From Mycolicibacterium chlorophenolicum (lineage in GTDB: Bacteria; Actinomycetota; Actinomycetes; Mycobacteriales; Mycobacteriaceae): a stretch of DNA of 64,000 nt. The stretch is taken from NCBI RefSeq assembly GCF_001044235.1, contig NZ_JYNL01000069.1, positions 1-64,000 on the forward strand. The letters run 5' to 3'. Numbering within the stretch: the stretch's first letter is position 1; every line of letters starts with the position of its first letter. The notes under the pieces were generated by a model that worked only from the letters and a program-made list of their open reading frames with translations, was not told where the DNA came from and did not search any database. Made by a program: the position numbers and the translations under genes. Of the stretch, positions 18,471 to 26,269 are shown piece by piece.

Positions 18471-19624
18471 GAGCGATAGATCTCCGGTGCCTCATAGCTG
18501 CCCGATGCTTTGATCTGCATCACGGCGGCTTGACCTCTACGCCTCGTTCCTACCCCGAAGGCGCGAGTGTAGAAGGATTCACTGATCGGGTATCCCGGCA
18601 CCGGACCAGGGATGACCCGAAAACCCTTGTAGTTGGGGTTCACGTGCTCTCGGACGCCAATAGCGTTGCCGGGGCTGTTGTTGCCATAGGTTGCCACTGT
18701 GGCCATGTAGTTCTCGGGAATGTCATCGAGTGCGACGATCCACGCCAGACCGTAGCTGCCCGCGATCCGCAGTCCCTCAATGTCTTTGGGTGCGCGGTCG
18801 CCCACAATCGGGTTCGGTGTGAAGAATGCCGGCGCACCGAGACTTGGCACAAAATCGTGATTGGCAACCACACCGCTCGCATTCTCGACCCCAGCACGGA
18901 AGCTTGAAATATATTCCAGTTGTGCAGGATTGACCAGCAAGAGAATCTGACTACCGGGGTCAAGACCAAAACCATGCTCCACAACGGATTTGATCAAAAG
19001 TTCAACATCTGCTGAGTCAACCTGTGTAGCGCCAGACGTGAGGTAATGATTGTGGTTGGCCGCGAACGTCTTGCCCAGATAACTCGGCGGTTTGATGCCG
19101 TCGTTGCCCGTCCACATACCGTACACAGGGGTACCGTTCTCGTTTTCCTCTTGCGCAGGATCAAAAAGCCGTTGCAGCACAGTGCCATTCACAAGCCGGT
19201 TATCTGCCTCAAGGGCGTAATTGAGCGTTGCACGCACCTGATCGGCCGTCATGTCCCGAAGCGCTCGCCACGAGAAACGGCTCGCCTTGTCGTAGTCATC
19301 GAAGGTGTAGCCCAAGAGCAGGTAGTTGCTCGGTGGCCTCAGAGCCTCTGGCACACCCAACTCGGTGGCCTTTTCGAACTTGTCCAAATCGCTGCTCTGG
19401 GGGATCGCGTCAGCCGAATTGGTGTGAAAGAAGGCCAGCAGCGCCGATAGTGCCGAACGGTTGGCGTTCCACTTCTTGACGACTGCCTCAACTTCGGCCC
19501 AAATCACATTGAGGTCAACGCCGTCGACAGTGTGGGTAACTCTCGGCAACGCATCGGATTCAAGCTGAATGCCGCCGTCTGCACCAACGGGAAGAATCGG
19601 CCAACTACGCTCTCGAACAGTCAT
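18467..19624 (-). CDS. Probable HK97-fold major capsid protein
   Basis: 385 residues. The C-terminal part resembles actinophage major capsid proteins: a FYTRAFGVGTRRRGQAAVMQI strand (reads like the conserved GVG-R-R-x-G-x-VMQ segment) followed by SGSYEAPEIY at the end. The middle has GLDPGSQILLLVNPAQ and a GLRIAGSYGLAWIVALDD strand typical of the capsid A-domain. The N-terminal 100 residues could be the delta/scaffold region. No protease gene lies upstream. Read in the opposite direction to prim-pol and followed by the coupled 71-residue gene. The assignment is by pattern only; a distantly related encapsulin-type shell is the main alternative. Confidence 0.62.
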   Translation of the reverse strand: MTVRERSWPILPVGADGGIQLESDALPRVTHTVDGVDLNVIWAEVEAVVKKWNANRSALSALLAFFHTNSADAIPQSSDLDKFEKATELGVPEALRPPSNYLLLGYTFDDYDKASRFSWRALRDMTADQVRATLNYALEADNRLVNGTVLQRLFDPAQEENENGTPVYGMWTGNDGIKPPSYLGKTFAANHNHYLTSGATQVDSADVELLIKSVVEHGFGLDPGSQILLLVNPAQLEYISSFRAGVENASGVVANHDFVPSLGAPAFFTPNPIVGDRAPKDIEGLRIAGSYGLAWIVALDDIPENYMATVATYGNNSPGNAIGVREHVNPNYKGFRVIPGPVPGYPISESFYTRAFGVGTRRRGQAAVMQIKASGSYEAPEIYRS

Positions 19625-19662
19625 TTTCGCCTCTCTCGCAAAGTTTCAAAGGAAACCGTGAT

Positions 19663-19713
19663 GCGCAGACGAATCAGCGGGAAAGGCTAGGAAACCCACA
19701 AATTCGTCTGCGC
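19663..19713. promoter_or_regulatory. 12-bp perfect inverted repeat upstream of the capsid gene
   Basis: GCGCAGACGAAT (19663-19674) and ATTCGTCTGCGC (19702-19713) are exact reverse complements separated by 27 bases. The repeat begins 39 bp before the capsid start codon on its coding strand. It could be an operator for a repressor or an RNA hairpin in the capsid leader. Confidence 0.6.
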
Positions 19714-19971
19714 GACGGCGGTTCTCTCCGCTCTGCGGCGGCACTGACCTTGGAGGCAGTCTTACAGGGCTGGCACCATGCTCCTAGGGCTTAGTATCAG
19801 CCATCAGAGCCGGTGGCGTCAAGGTCATCTGCGCTTCAATAGCATTGTGCCCTAGTGACTTTCGGAGTAGGCTAAGTGCGTCGCCACATTGGCGCACTCA
19901 AAGGCCGTCGAGCCAGTTCCCATGCAGCCGCGATTGTTGCATGGGCATTTCTATTGCTAAGGAATGGACTC

Positions 19972-20187
19972 ATGACGATAGATGTCGCGGAAACTATACC
20001 GCCACAACGATTCTTCAAAATGGATGAAGTGCTCTCGCGAATCGCAGCCACGGGTATCGATATCGATTCCGACACAATCGATTACCACCTCTACACAACC
20101 CGCAAAATGCCCAAGCCTGCCAAGAAGGTCAAGCGTGAACGCTATTGGACGGCAGATCAGATCGATTCATTCATCGAGAAGCTTTGA
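19972..20187 (+). CDS. Small HTH/MerR-like DNA-binding protein
   Basis: 71 residues. The ATG at 19972 is preceded by AAGGA at 19959-19963; the longer in-frame extension to 19876 lacks such a site. FFKMDEVLSRIAATGIDIDSDTIDYHLYTTRKMPK reads as a helix-turn-helix with a short linker, and RYWTADQIDSFIEKL as a final helix, like the small regulators found upstream of replication genes in phiRv1/phiRv2-type elements. It heads the rightward unit that ends at the terminator at 20922. Likely repressor or excisionase-type protein. Confidence 0.6.
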   Translation: MTIDVAETIPPQRFFKMDEVLSRIAATGIDIDSDTIDYHLYTTRKMPKPAKKVKRERYWTADQIDSFIEKL

Positions 20188-20203
20188 ATAGGAGATACAA
20201 CCA

Positions 20204-20908
20204 ATGAGTTTGATGGGTGAACTTAATCAACGCATTAATGATGTCACGCGTGAGTTGAATAAACGGCCAGAGTTCGATATACCGATTATTGAGAATTTTT
20301 CTGAGATCAACGTTTTGACCGCTGATCGAGCACGGTTCTCTTTCGGACGGCTCAGTGTCGCTGACGCAAATCCGTTGGCGCAGGCCCTAGGTGGCGATGT
20401 TATGAGCAAGATCAGACGCCCGGGAGAGTGCAACGTCAGAGTTGAGACCGATACCCGTTGGTGCCCTTACTATGACGAGGCATATCCGCAGGCGGGGTAC
20501 TTTCATGCTTACGTCTTGGGCTATACCGAAGGCGAAACCGAGGTCTATATCCATGCCCCGCTCGATGATGCAAGTTTATGGCGCAAAGTAGCCGCAGCCC
20601 AACTTCATAGCGGCACGGTGTGTGGCGCTCGCAATCAGCCAGATTGTGACTTCTATGAAGATCGGTCTTCGTGGATCGATCTGCAGCCCTTCGCAATTAA
20701 ACGGGGCGAGAGCATTCCTATCGTCTACATCTGCGAAGAGTGCCGGGATCGTATGAAAGTCGACGGCTGGACTGCACAAGGTTATGTAGGCACAGGCCCG
20801 ATGCCCTGGAATGATGACGGGCCGAAGCTCTTGCCGTATCTAGATCCGTTCGACGGTGAATCGATCCGACCCATCTTCGGCGATGACTGGAACGATCCGT
20901 TCTCCTAG
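20204..20908 (+). CDS. Unknown cysteine-containing protein
   Basis: 234 residues, not recognised. Soluble, acidic at the C-terminus, with CGARNQPDC and YICEECRD as two cysteine pairs that could bind a metal. ATG 20204 or the ATG 9 bases downstream could start it. It begins 16 bp after the HTH gene and ends before a strong terminator, so the two form one transcription unit divergent from the capsid gene. Confidence 0.6.
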   Translation: MSLMGELNQRINDVTRELNKRPEFDIPIIENFSEINVLTADRARFSFGRLSVADANPLAQALGGDVMSKIRRPGECNVRVETDTRWCPYYDEAYPQAGYFHAYVLGYTEGETEVYIHAPLDDASLWRKVAAAQLHSGTVCGARNQPDCDFYEDRSSWIDLQPFAIKRGESIPIVYICEECRDRMKVDGWTAQGYVGTGPMPWNDDGPKLLPYLDPFDGESIRPIFGDDWNDPFS

Positions 20909-20921
20909 AAAGACGAACAAA

Positions 20922-20949
20922 CCCCCGAAGGCGGCTAGATCTTCGGGGG
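20922..20949 (+). terminator. Intrinsic terminator after the HTH/unknown-gene unit
   Basis: CCCCCGAAG (20922-20930), a 10-base loop, then CTTCGGGGG (20941-20949): a perfect 9-bp GC-rich stem 13 bases after the stop codon. The trailing CTTG is a poor U-tract, as is normal in mycobacteria. Confidence 0.8.
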
Positions 20950-20973
20950 CTTGAACGCTGTGGGATTTCAGAG

Positions 20974-21030
20974 GTGACCGAAATGCGAAGGGAGGCAGGG
21001 ATCATGACCTCAGAACGGATCGATCGATGA
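20974..21030 (+). CDS. Candidate 15-18-residue leader peptide coupled to prim-pol
   Basis: An open frame from GTG 20974 (or ATG 20983, or ATG 21004) to TGA 21028-21030 overlaps the prim-pol ATG at 21027 (ATGA). AGGGAGG at 20989-20995 is a good ribosome binding site for the ATG at 21004, while prim-pol itself has none at the proper distance. Prim-pol translation may therefore depend on re-initiation after this peptide. Too short for a composition test. Confidence 0.4.
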   Translation: MTEMRREAGIMTSERIDR

Positions 21031-23249
21031 CTACTGTACGTCCCGATACCACTGCACGGCAACTGATTTGGCCTGACGTATCGCGGATGGCGGTCGCCGA
21101 GGCGGTTGGCGCCTATGCCGAAGCAGGGTTCTATCTCGTACCGATCAAAGCAGGTACAAAGAACGCCGGATCTGTGCTTGGTATCGGATGGCCTGCGAAA
21201 TCCTCTTGCGATGTCGCTACGGTCGCGGATTGGTGGCGCAAGCATCCAACCGCAGGAATCGGCATCCATACCGGGCGATCAGGCATTGTTGTCTTTGATG
21301 TCGATCTAGACGAACTGCCGCAAGACCTGGCCCCATTGCAGACCGGATTGATACATCGCAGCAGAGCGGGCACAGATTCTCAGCGCGGTCACTATATCTT
21401 CGCCTCTCGCGATACCTACACCGCTGGCGCTCTGCGACTACCTGATGGCACAAAGGCCGGCGAAATTCGATCCGGCAACACGATCATCGTGGTTGAACCC
21501 ACACCGCACGCCAACGGCGGTTTGTATCGCTGCTCTCATGCTGGCGCGGTTCCAGCGCTGAATATTGAACCGTCACAGTTTCTCGTCCCAGCGCCGAAAG
21601 CCGGAGACAGTGACGTAGGGGCATTCCTCGCTGCTTACCCTGGCAATGAGGGCGATAACCTGGCCTATTGCCTGCGACTAGCAATTAAGCGGTTTGACCG
21701 GCTGGTGAGTTCCTATACCGAAACCGGTATCAGCGACAAACGGTCTAAGAACCGGCATGACGCTATGACCGATGTTCTGTGCCTAACCCTCAAAGAAGCA
21801 CACACTCAGGCCTACAGCGCCGCCGAGGCGGTGGGCATCTTGCGCAAAAAGTGGCTAACCGTTATCTCTGGGGATTCCAACCACAGCCCCGAAGATTTCG
21901 ACCGCATGTTGGGTTTCGCTGTCGAAGCGGCCAACCGGGATGACCCGACCAAACGGCGCGAAATCATGGCTCGCACCTTCGGCACAGATACCCGCTCTCC
22001 CAACTCCGCTGTGCAGGCCGTCCAGGCCATCAAGACCCCGACAGGCCCGAAAATGACAGATCCCCGACAGGTGCGCAAGGACGTAGAAGCGCAGCGGAAC
22101 CTGCTCAATGAACTGCATGCAGAGTTTCGACGGTGGTTTGGACAGCACTACGATCTCGCAGCGATTGATGCCACGTTGGCGGCTGCGGCGGTCGAAAAGC
22201 TCTCAGGTGATCCGCTGTGGCTTCTACTTGTCTCCGGTGCTTCTACGGCCAAATCTGAGACAGTGACCAGGCTGGAGAACTGTGAACGGGTGGTGCCGGT
22301 ATCCACGCTGACCACCGAAGCCGCTCTGTTGTCGGCTACGGGCAAGGATGACAAGGACCCGAACGCCACCGGCGGAATCCTTCGCGAAGTTGGCGAGTCG
22401 GGAATCATCGTCTTTAAAGACGTCACATCAATCTTGAGCATGAATCCGAGTACCAGAGCGCCGATCCTTGCTGCGCTGCGCGAGATCTATGACGGCGAAT
22501 GGCACAGAGGTAAGGGAACTGACGGCGGTTCGCGGTTGCACTGGAAGGGCCGTGTCATTGTCGTTGGGGCTGTTACTACCGCGTGGGACAAGCACCATGC
22601 CGTCGTCGCGGAAATGGGTGATCGATTCATCCTGCTACGTATCGACTCCACAGATCTTGAAGCACGGTTGGCTCACGGTGCCCAAGCTATCGAAAACACC
22701 GGCGATGAGTACACCATGCGCGCCAAGCTCTCCGGTCTCGTTGCGAAGGTGATTGAGAACGTCAATCCGAGAGTCGTCCCTAAGCTCAATGCCGTTGATC
22801 AGCAACGGATCTTAGCCGCAGCCAACTTTGCCTCATACGCGCGCACCGCTGTAGAGACCAACTACAAGGGTGATGTCATCGATTCGCACGCCCCCGAAGG
22901 GCCAGCGCGGCTCAGCAAGCAACTGACGCAGCTTTTTCGCGGCTCATGTGTCATTGGCTTGAATCGAAGCGCTGCAATGTCTTTGGTGATCCGCAGCGCT
23001 CGGGACTGTATACCGCCTCTACGGCTGTTGGTTCTTGAGGACCTAGCTCAGCACCCCCGGTCACGTACGAACGATGTTCGCAAACGGTTACAAAAACCCG
23101 CCGCGACGATTGACCGCGTGATTCAATCTCTGGTCGCTCTGGGAATGGTCGAACAGGACGAGTCCGAAGAGCCACTGCAAAGCGGCAACTCAAGACAGGT
23201 TTGGCGGTTCAGTTTGAGCGAAAGTTTCGGCCCCGATGTTCTGGCATAG
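21027..23249 (+). CDS. Prim-pol / P-loop replication protein of the element
   Basis: 740 residues. The N-terminal bifunctional primase/polymerase domain has motif I VVFDVDLDE (catalytic Asp 91 and 93), motif II around RGHYIF (H122) and motif III GEIRSGNTIIVVEP (145-158). A central ATPase-like region has a Walker A-like LLVSGASTAKSE (404-411) that lacks the usual second glycine, and a weak Walker B-like SGIIVFKD, so helicase activity is uncertain. The C-terminus holds a winged helix (about 665-720, RTNDVRKRLQKPAATIDRVI) suited to origin binding. Phage satellites and phiRv-type elements carry such proteins to replicate after excision. Iteron-like repeats follow directly downstream. Confidence 0.8.
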   Translation: MTTVRPDTTARQLIWPDVSRMAVAEAVGAYAEAGFYLVPIKAGTKNAGSVLGIGWPAKSSCDVATVADWWRKHPTAGIGIHTGRSGIVVFDVDLDELPQDLAPLQTGLIHRSRAGTDSQRGHYIFASRDTYTAGALRLPDGTKAGEIRSGNTIIVVEPTPHANGGLYRCSHAGAVPALNIEPSQFLVPAPKAGDSDVGAFLAAYPGNEGDNLAYCLRLAIKRFDRLVSSYTETGISDKRSKNRHDAMTDVLCLTLKEAHTQAYSAAEAVGILRKKWLTVISGDSNHSPEDFDRMLGFAVEAANRDDPTKRREIMARTFGTDTRSPNSAVQAVQAIKTPTGPKMTDPRQVRKDVEAQRNLLNELHAEFRRWFGQHYDLAAIDATLAAAAVEKLSGDPLWLLLVSGASTAKSETVTRLENCERVVPVSTLTTEAALLSATGKDDKDPNATGGILREVGESGIIVFKDVTSILSMNPSTRAPILAALREIYDGEWHRGKGTDGGSRLHWKGRVIVVGAVTTAWDKHHAVVAEMGDRFILLRIDSTDLEARLAHGAQAIENTGDEYTMRAKLSGLVAKVIENVNPRVVPKLNAVDQQRILAAANFASYARTAVETNYKGDVIDSHAPEGPARLSKQLTQLFRGSCVIGLNRSAAMSLVIRSARDCIPPLRLLVLEDLAQHPRSRTNDVRKRLQKPAATIDRVIQSLVALGMVEQDESEEPLQSGNSRQVWRFSLSESFGPDVLA

Positions 23250-23276
23250 AAGATTGAAAACCGCAGGTCAGAGTTT

Positions 23277-23381
23277 GTTCCGGGGATATCGATGGGCGGT
23301 TTCGGACCGTTCCGGGGATATAGATAGATGGGTACAGGTGCCTTCTTATTGTGTGGTGTTGGGTATCTATAAACCCGGAAC
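23277..23381. other. Candidate replication origin with three 17-bp iterons
   Basis: GTTCCGGGGATATCGAT (23277-23293) and GTTCCGGGGATATAGAT (23309-23325) differ at one base and are spaced 32 bp, about three DNA turns. A third copy in inverted orientation (23365-23381) matches at 15 of 17 positions. All lie in the non-coding gap immediately after the prim-pol gene, where satellite and plasmid origins are often placed. The remainder of the 23250-23513 gap is AT-rich before the next gene. Confidence 0.55.
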
Positions 23382-23513
23382 GGACTGTGGCAACCGCCCT
23401 GGTGGGCTCATGCAGACCCTCTGACCTGCATAGACGCGATTAGATGCCAGTTTGATTCGATGTTCTCTGTATTGAAAGTTAGCAGTTTGAGTTGTATTAA
23501 GAGAGAGGTATAG

Positions 23514-24203
23514 ATGAATGCGAAAGATATTGCGCGGCAGCGGGCTGTGTTGGGCAAGAGGGTCAAAGCACTCAAGGATCTGTATGCCAGTGATGATCTG
23601 AGCACTGAGGATTACCAGCGGGAAATGGTCGCAGTGCAGGAACGAAAGCGAAAGTTACGGGCACTAGAGAAGAAGCTCAAAGATCAAGAGACACCTAATC
23701 TTCCGGCTGTTGTTGAGGGCAAGACCGATGAGGGACCTAGATCATCTGATCCTATGGTCATCGGCCAACCGGCCAAGTGGAGCGAAGAGTGGTGGATGAA
23801 AGTCTCTCCCCAAACACAGGCGAAGAGATGCCACGCCAAGAACACGAAAGGTCAACGCTGCCAACGTTTAGCGATATCGGGGGCTAAGGTCTGTTATACC
23901 CATGGCGGTGCGGCTCCCCACGTTAGAGCCGCTGCACTAGCACGCTTGCAGAACGGCTCAGTTGATATGGCAGACAATCTGATTCGCCTAGCCAAACATG
24001 CTGGCAGTGAAGCGGTCCAATTGGGCGCAACCAACAGTGCGCTAGATCGTGCTGGGGTGAAGACTGCCGCTCAAGTTGAAGTTGGGCCAATCAAGCCGCA
24101 CGAGCAAATCTTTGACGATGTTTTGTCGGGTAGCTATGCAGAGAGTCGCAGAGCACGAGGGTTTGAAGCGTCGGAATCTATTACAGAGCAAAGGAATTCG
24201 TAG
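23514..24203 (+). CDS. HGG zinc-finger protein, small-terminase-like
   Basis: 229 residues. GAGAGAGG upstream of ATG 23514 is the ribosome binding site. The N-terminal third is a charged coiled coil (residues about 1-58). The core has C106-x9-C116-x10-C127-x2-H130 followed by GGAAPHVRAAALARL, the HGG-type zinc motif seen in actinophage proteins encoded at the small-terminase position. The C-terminal AESRRARG motif also recurs in such proteins. DNA recognition for packaging is therefore plausible. The same frame stays open for another 95 codons after the TAG at 24201, so the gene may be truncated or read through. Confidence 0.55.
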   Translation: MNAKDIARQRAVLGKRVKALKDLYASDDLSTEDYQREMVAVQERKRKLRALEKKLKDQETPNLPAVVEGKTDEGPRSSDPMVIGQPAKWSEEWWMKVSPQTQAKRCHAKNTKGQRCQRLAISGAKVCYTHGGAAPHVRAAALARLQNGSVDMADNLIRLAKHAGSEAVQLGATNSALDRAGVKTAAQVEVGPIKPHEQIFDDVLSGSYAESRRARGFEASESITEQRNS

Positions 24204-24488
24204 ATTGATTCCTTCGGCTACAACGAACCACCACCCGCCCCGGTGGACGGTGCTGATCCTGTCCGATCTGAGTCTGACCCGAGCTGGCGCGATGGGGATT
24301 CCTGGCCCCCAGCAGCCCCGCACGACCGCGAACCTAGGCGGGGTAGGCCATCACCCTTCGGGGTCGGCGTAGTGACCGGAGAGGACGCGATCAGGCTCGC
24401 CAATGAACAGAGCTCCCGTCAGAATCCCTACGCGATGCCCTCAAGACGGCCCAAGGCGCTGCCACCAGGCAGATCAGCAAGATTTTGA
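24204..24488 (+). pseudogene. In-frame continuation of the small-terminase-like gene beyond a TAG stop
   Basis: Directly after TAG 24201-24203 the same reading frame runs on to TGA at 24486-24488. It encodes a Pro/Arg-rich segment that ends with TGEDAIRLANEQSSRQNPYAM, which looks like real protein rather than chance frame. Either a nonsense mutation has shortened an original product of about 324 residues, or the amber codon is suppressed at low level. A sequencing error is the third option. Confidence 0.4.
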
Positions 24489-24561
24489 ACAGGTCCGCAA
24501 GTGCTAAACCTGCGGGGGTTAGAGTGTTGAGCTCTACACTTGGCTATATCGATTGCCGGCG

Positions 24562-24583
24562 TACCTATCCGTTACCTATCCCG
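24562..24583. repeat. Putative arm-type repeat, internal copy
   Basis: Tandem TACCTATCC units with an 11-bp period; 21 of 22 positions match 16284-16305. The 11-mer TTTGAACAGGT occurs at 24484-24494 and again at 27758-27768, each upstream of an arm repeat. This stretch therefore looks like a relic of an att arm lying between the small-terminase-like gene and the cargo genes. Confidence 0.5.
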
Positions 24584-24594
24584 CCGGGAAGGGC

Positions 24595-25263
24595 TTAACT
24601 CTTGGGCCCATCCCACTTATCTAGATCTGGGAGGTTCGGCATTTCAGCCTTCATGCGGTATGCCAGTCCCTCAAAATGCTCGAAGATTGTGGGCTCATTT
24701 TTCTGCGTTCGGAGATCCACAACCGTCTGCTGCCACAGGCACCACCGATCCCAAACTATGTATCCGAGTGAGTCTTTGACGATGTCGAAGTAGATCCCAC
24801 CATAGTTGATCGATATTGCGAGGTCCTCGAGAAAGCCGGGTTCAGTCAGAAGCCTCCGGTAATCCGCCCCGCCGTTGCTTCGAAGCTCAATCATTCTGTC
24901 CTTGAGCCGTATTCCAGCATCCGCGCCCAGACCAGAAAACTCTTGAATCTTGTCACGTACACCCCGGAAGTGTTCGTTATCCCAGCGTTGGGAGAGGTCG
25001 GTCATTGCCGCCGCGTTCCGATCGCGGCGCGACTCTCCAATACTTCGCAGGGCAAGCAACGCAGCGACGGTTAAAGCGATGTTGGCCAAGGCTGAGCCAA
25101 CGGTTGCAAGCGCCACCACAACGTCAACAAGGTCGGAATCCGGCGACGTCATCGAAAGCATGACGGCGGAACCGAGCAGCACGCTTAGCAGTATTGCGAC
25201 TCCCCAGATAAAGACTGCGGCACTGAGTAAATCGGAATCTTTCCAGCGGCTCGGCATCCGCAT
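24595..25263 (-). CDS. Two-TM membrane protein, DUF4760-like
   Basis: 222 residues. Two hydrophobic segments at about 13-38 and 47-72 are followed by a cytosolic helical domain (RRDRNAAAMTDLSQRW, then DYRRLLTEPGFLEDLAISINYGGIYFDIV), the layout of DUF4760-type proteins. Function unknown. It follows the AbiTii-family gene by 32 bp on the same strand. Membrane partners of this kind recur in phage-defence cargo, so a joint role is plausible but not shown. Confidence 0.6.
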   Translation of the reverse strand: MRMPSRWKDSDLLSAAVFIWGVAILLSVLLGSAVMLSMTSPDSDLVDVVVALATVGSALANIALTVAALLALRSIGESRRDRNAAAMTDLSQRWDNEHFRGVRDKIQEFSGLGADAGIRLKDRMIELRSNGGADYRRLLTEPGFLEDLAISINYGGIYFDIVKDSLGYIVWDRWCLWQQTVVDLRTQKNEPTIFEHFEGLAYRMKAEMPNLPDLDKWDGPKS

Positions 25264-25295
25264 ACCTCCAGATCTATCCGTTCTTTGGGACGGCT

Positions 25296-26246
25296 TTAGA
25301 TCAACAGTTGAAGGTGGTCCGCAACAACAGGGGCGCCCTGTCTAACCGCTTCTGTGAGCACTGCGCTTCCGAGTGCCGTACCTACGCGCTCAAGTATTGC
25401 CCAGCGACGTCTGATCTTCTCTTGCTTCGGATTGTCCTCTGACACGGACTCTTCAAAATCCTCTATTGCCTGCTCGGCTTCGGCTCTCTCGTCAGAGTTC
25501 TCAATCTCCGTCAAGCCTGCGCGAAGGCGTTCAAGAAGATCCACTAGTTCTGTTGGTAACGAGCTGTTTTGGACCTGAGAAAAGTTCGAACCCTGTCCGA
25601 TGTTGCCGGAATTGGACCCGCTGATGTTCACTTCGTACTTAGTTGAGCCAACGTGCACCTGTACCACCTGATCCACTCTGGCCTGACTAGGCAGCTTATC
25701 TAGCGGGACATCTTTGGTCATGTCGAAGACCATCTCTACTAGCGTTGTTCGGACGGTATCGACTACGCCACCGAAGGTTGATGGCAGAACCTTGTAGTAC
25801 AGCGCATCGATCTTCTGGAACATGTTTTCTTGCTGTAGTTGTTGAGTCCACAAGGCAGCAACGGACGAGAAGGTGTCGGGGGCCATCCGCGTTGACTTTT
25901 CGAGCGATGCCATATGCATCAGTTCTTTAATGGGGTGCCTTAGATACAGACTTTCAGGCACATACCGCTGTAGATCGCTTAGAACTTGCCCGCGACTGAT
26001 CTGCTCACCCGTCGTGGACATCGGCCCACTAGTGCTGTCCACAAACAACGGTGCGGGAAGTTGCCGATACTCAGGAATCGCCGCTGTATCCGCGTAACCT
26101 TTTAGTTCGTTGTTCGCCCATGCCCGCAGTTCGTCCGATCCCGTGACAGTGCCCAGCGCGAGAGACTTGCGCAATAGGCCGTCCAACGATTCGGATTCAT
26201 CGAGAACCCGTTCCCGCAAGTCCTTCAAGATGTCAGCGTCTGCCAC
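25296..26246 (-). CDS. AbiTii-family (abortive-infection type) protein
   Basis: 316 residues. The N-terminal 200 residues resemble the AbiTii domain: LRERVLDESESLDGLLRKSL, then LRAWANNELKGYADTAAIPEYRQLPAP, the domain's hallmark. A Ser/Asn/Gly-rich linker around 205-225 (SGSNSGNIGQGSNFSQV) leads to a helical C-terminal domain ending in a short hydrophobic stretch. AbiTii domains are associated with abortive infection; no catalytic residues can be named. It lies between the integrase and the two-TM gene, in the usual cargo position of an integrative element. Confidence 0.68.
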   Translation of the reverse strand: MADADILKDLRERVLDESESLDGLLRKSLALGTVTGSDELRAWANNELKGYADTAAIPEYRQLPAPLFVDSTSGPMSTTGEQISRGQVLSDLQRYVPESLYLRHPIKELMHMASLEKSTRMAPDTFSSVAALWTQQLQQENMFQKIDALYYKVLPSTFGGVVDTVRTTLVEMVFDMTKDVPLDKLPSQARVDQVVQVHVGSTKYEVNISGSNSGNIGQGSNFSQVQNSSLPTELVDLLERLRAGLTEIENSDERAEAEQAIEDFEESVSEDNPKQEKIRRRWAILERVGTALGSAVLTEAVRQGAPVVADHLQLLI

Positions 26247-26269
26247 AATGCCGATGCTACCGTCGGCGC

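Noticed and set aside
18467..19624. Reading the capsid-like gene as an encapsulin nanocompartment
   Set aside because: No cargo gene (peroxidase, ferritin-like, cysteine desulfurase) is adjacent, and the gene sits with integrase, prim-pol and a small-terminase-like gene, so a phage-type capsid is the simpler reading. Kept as the alternative.
24218..24403. Minus-strand small frame opposite the region after the TAG stop
   Set aside because: No ribosome binding site or recognisable feature; the plus-strand frame continuing from the small-terminase-like gene is more protein-like.
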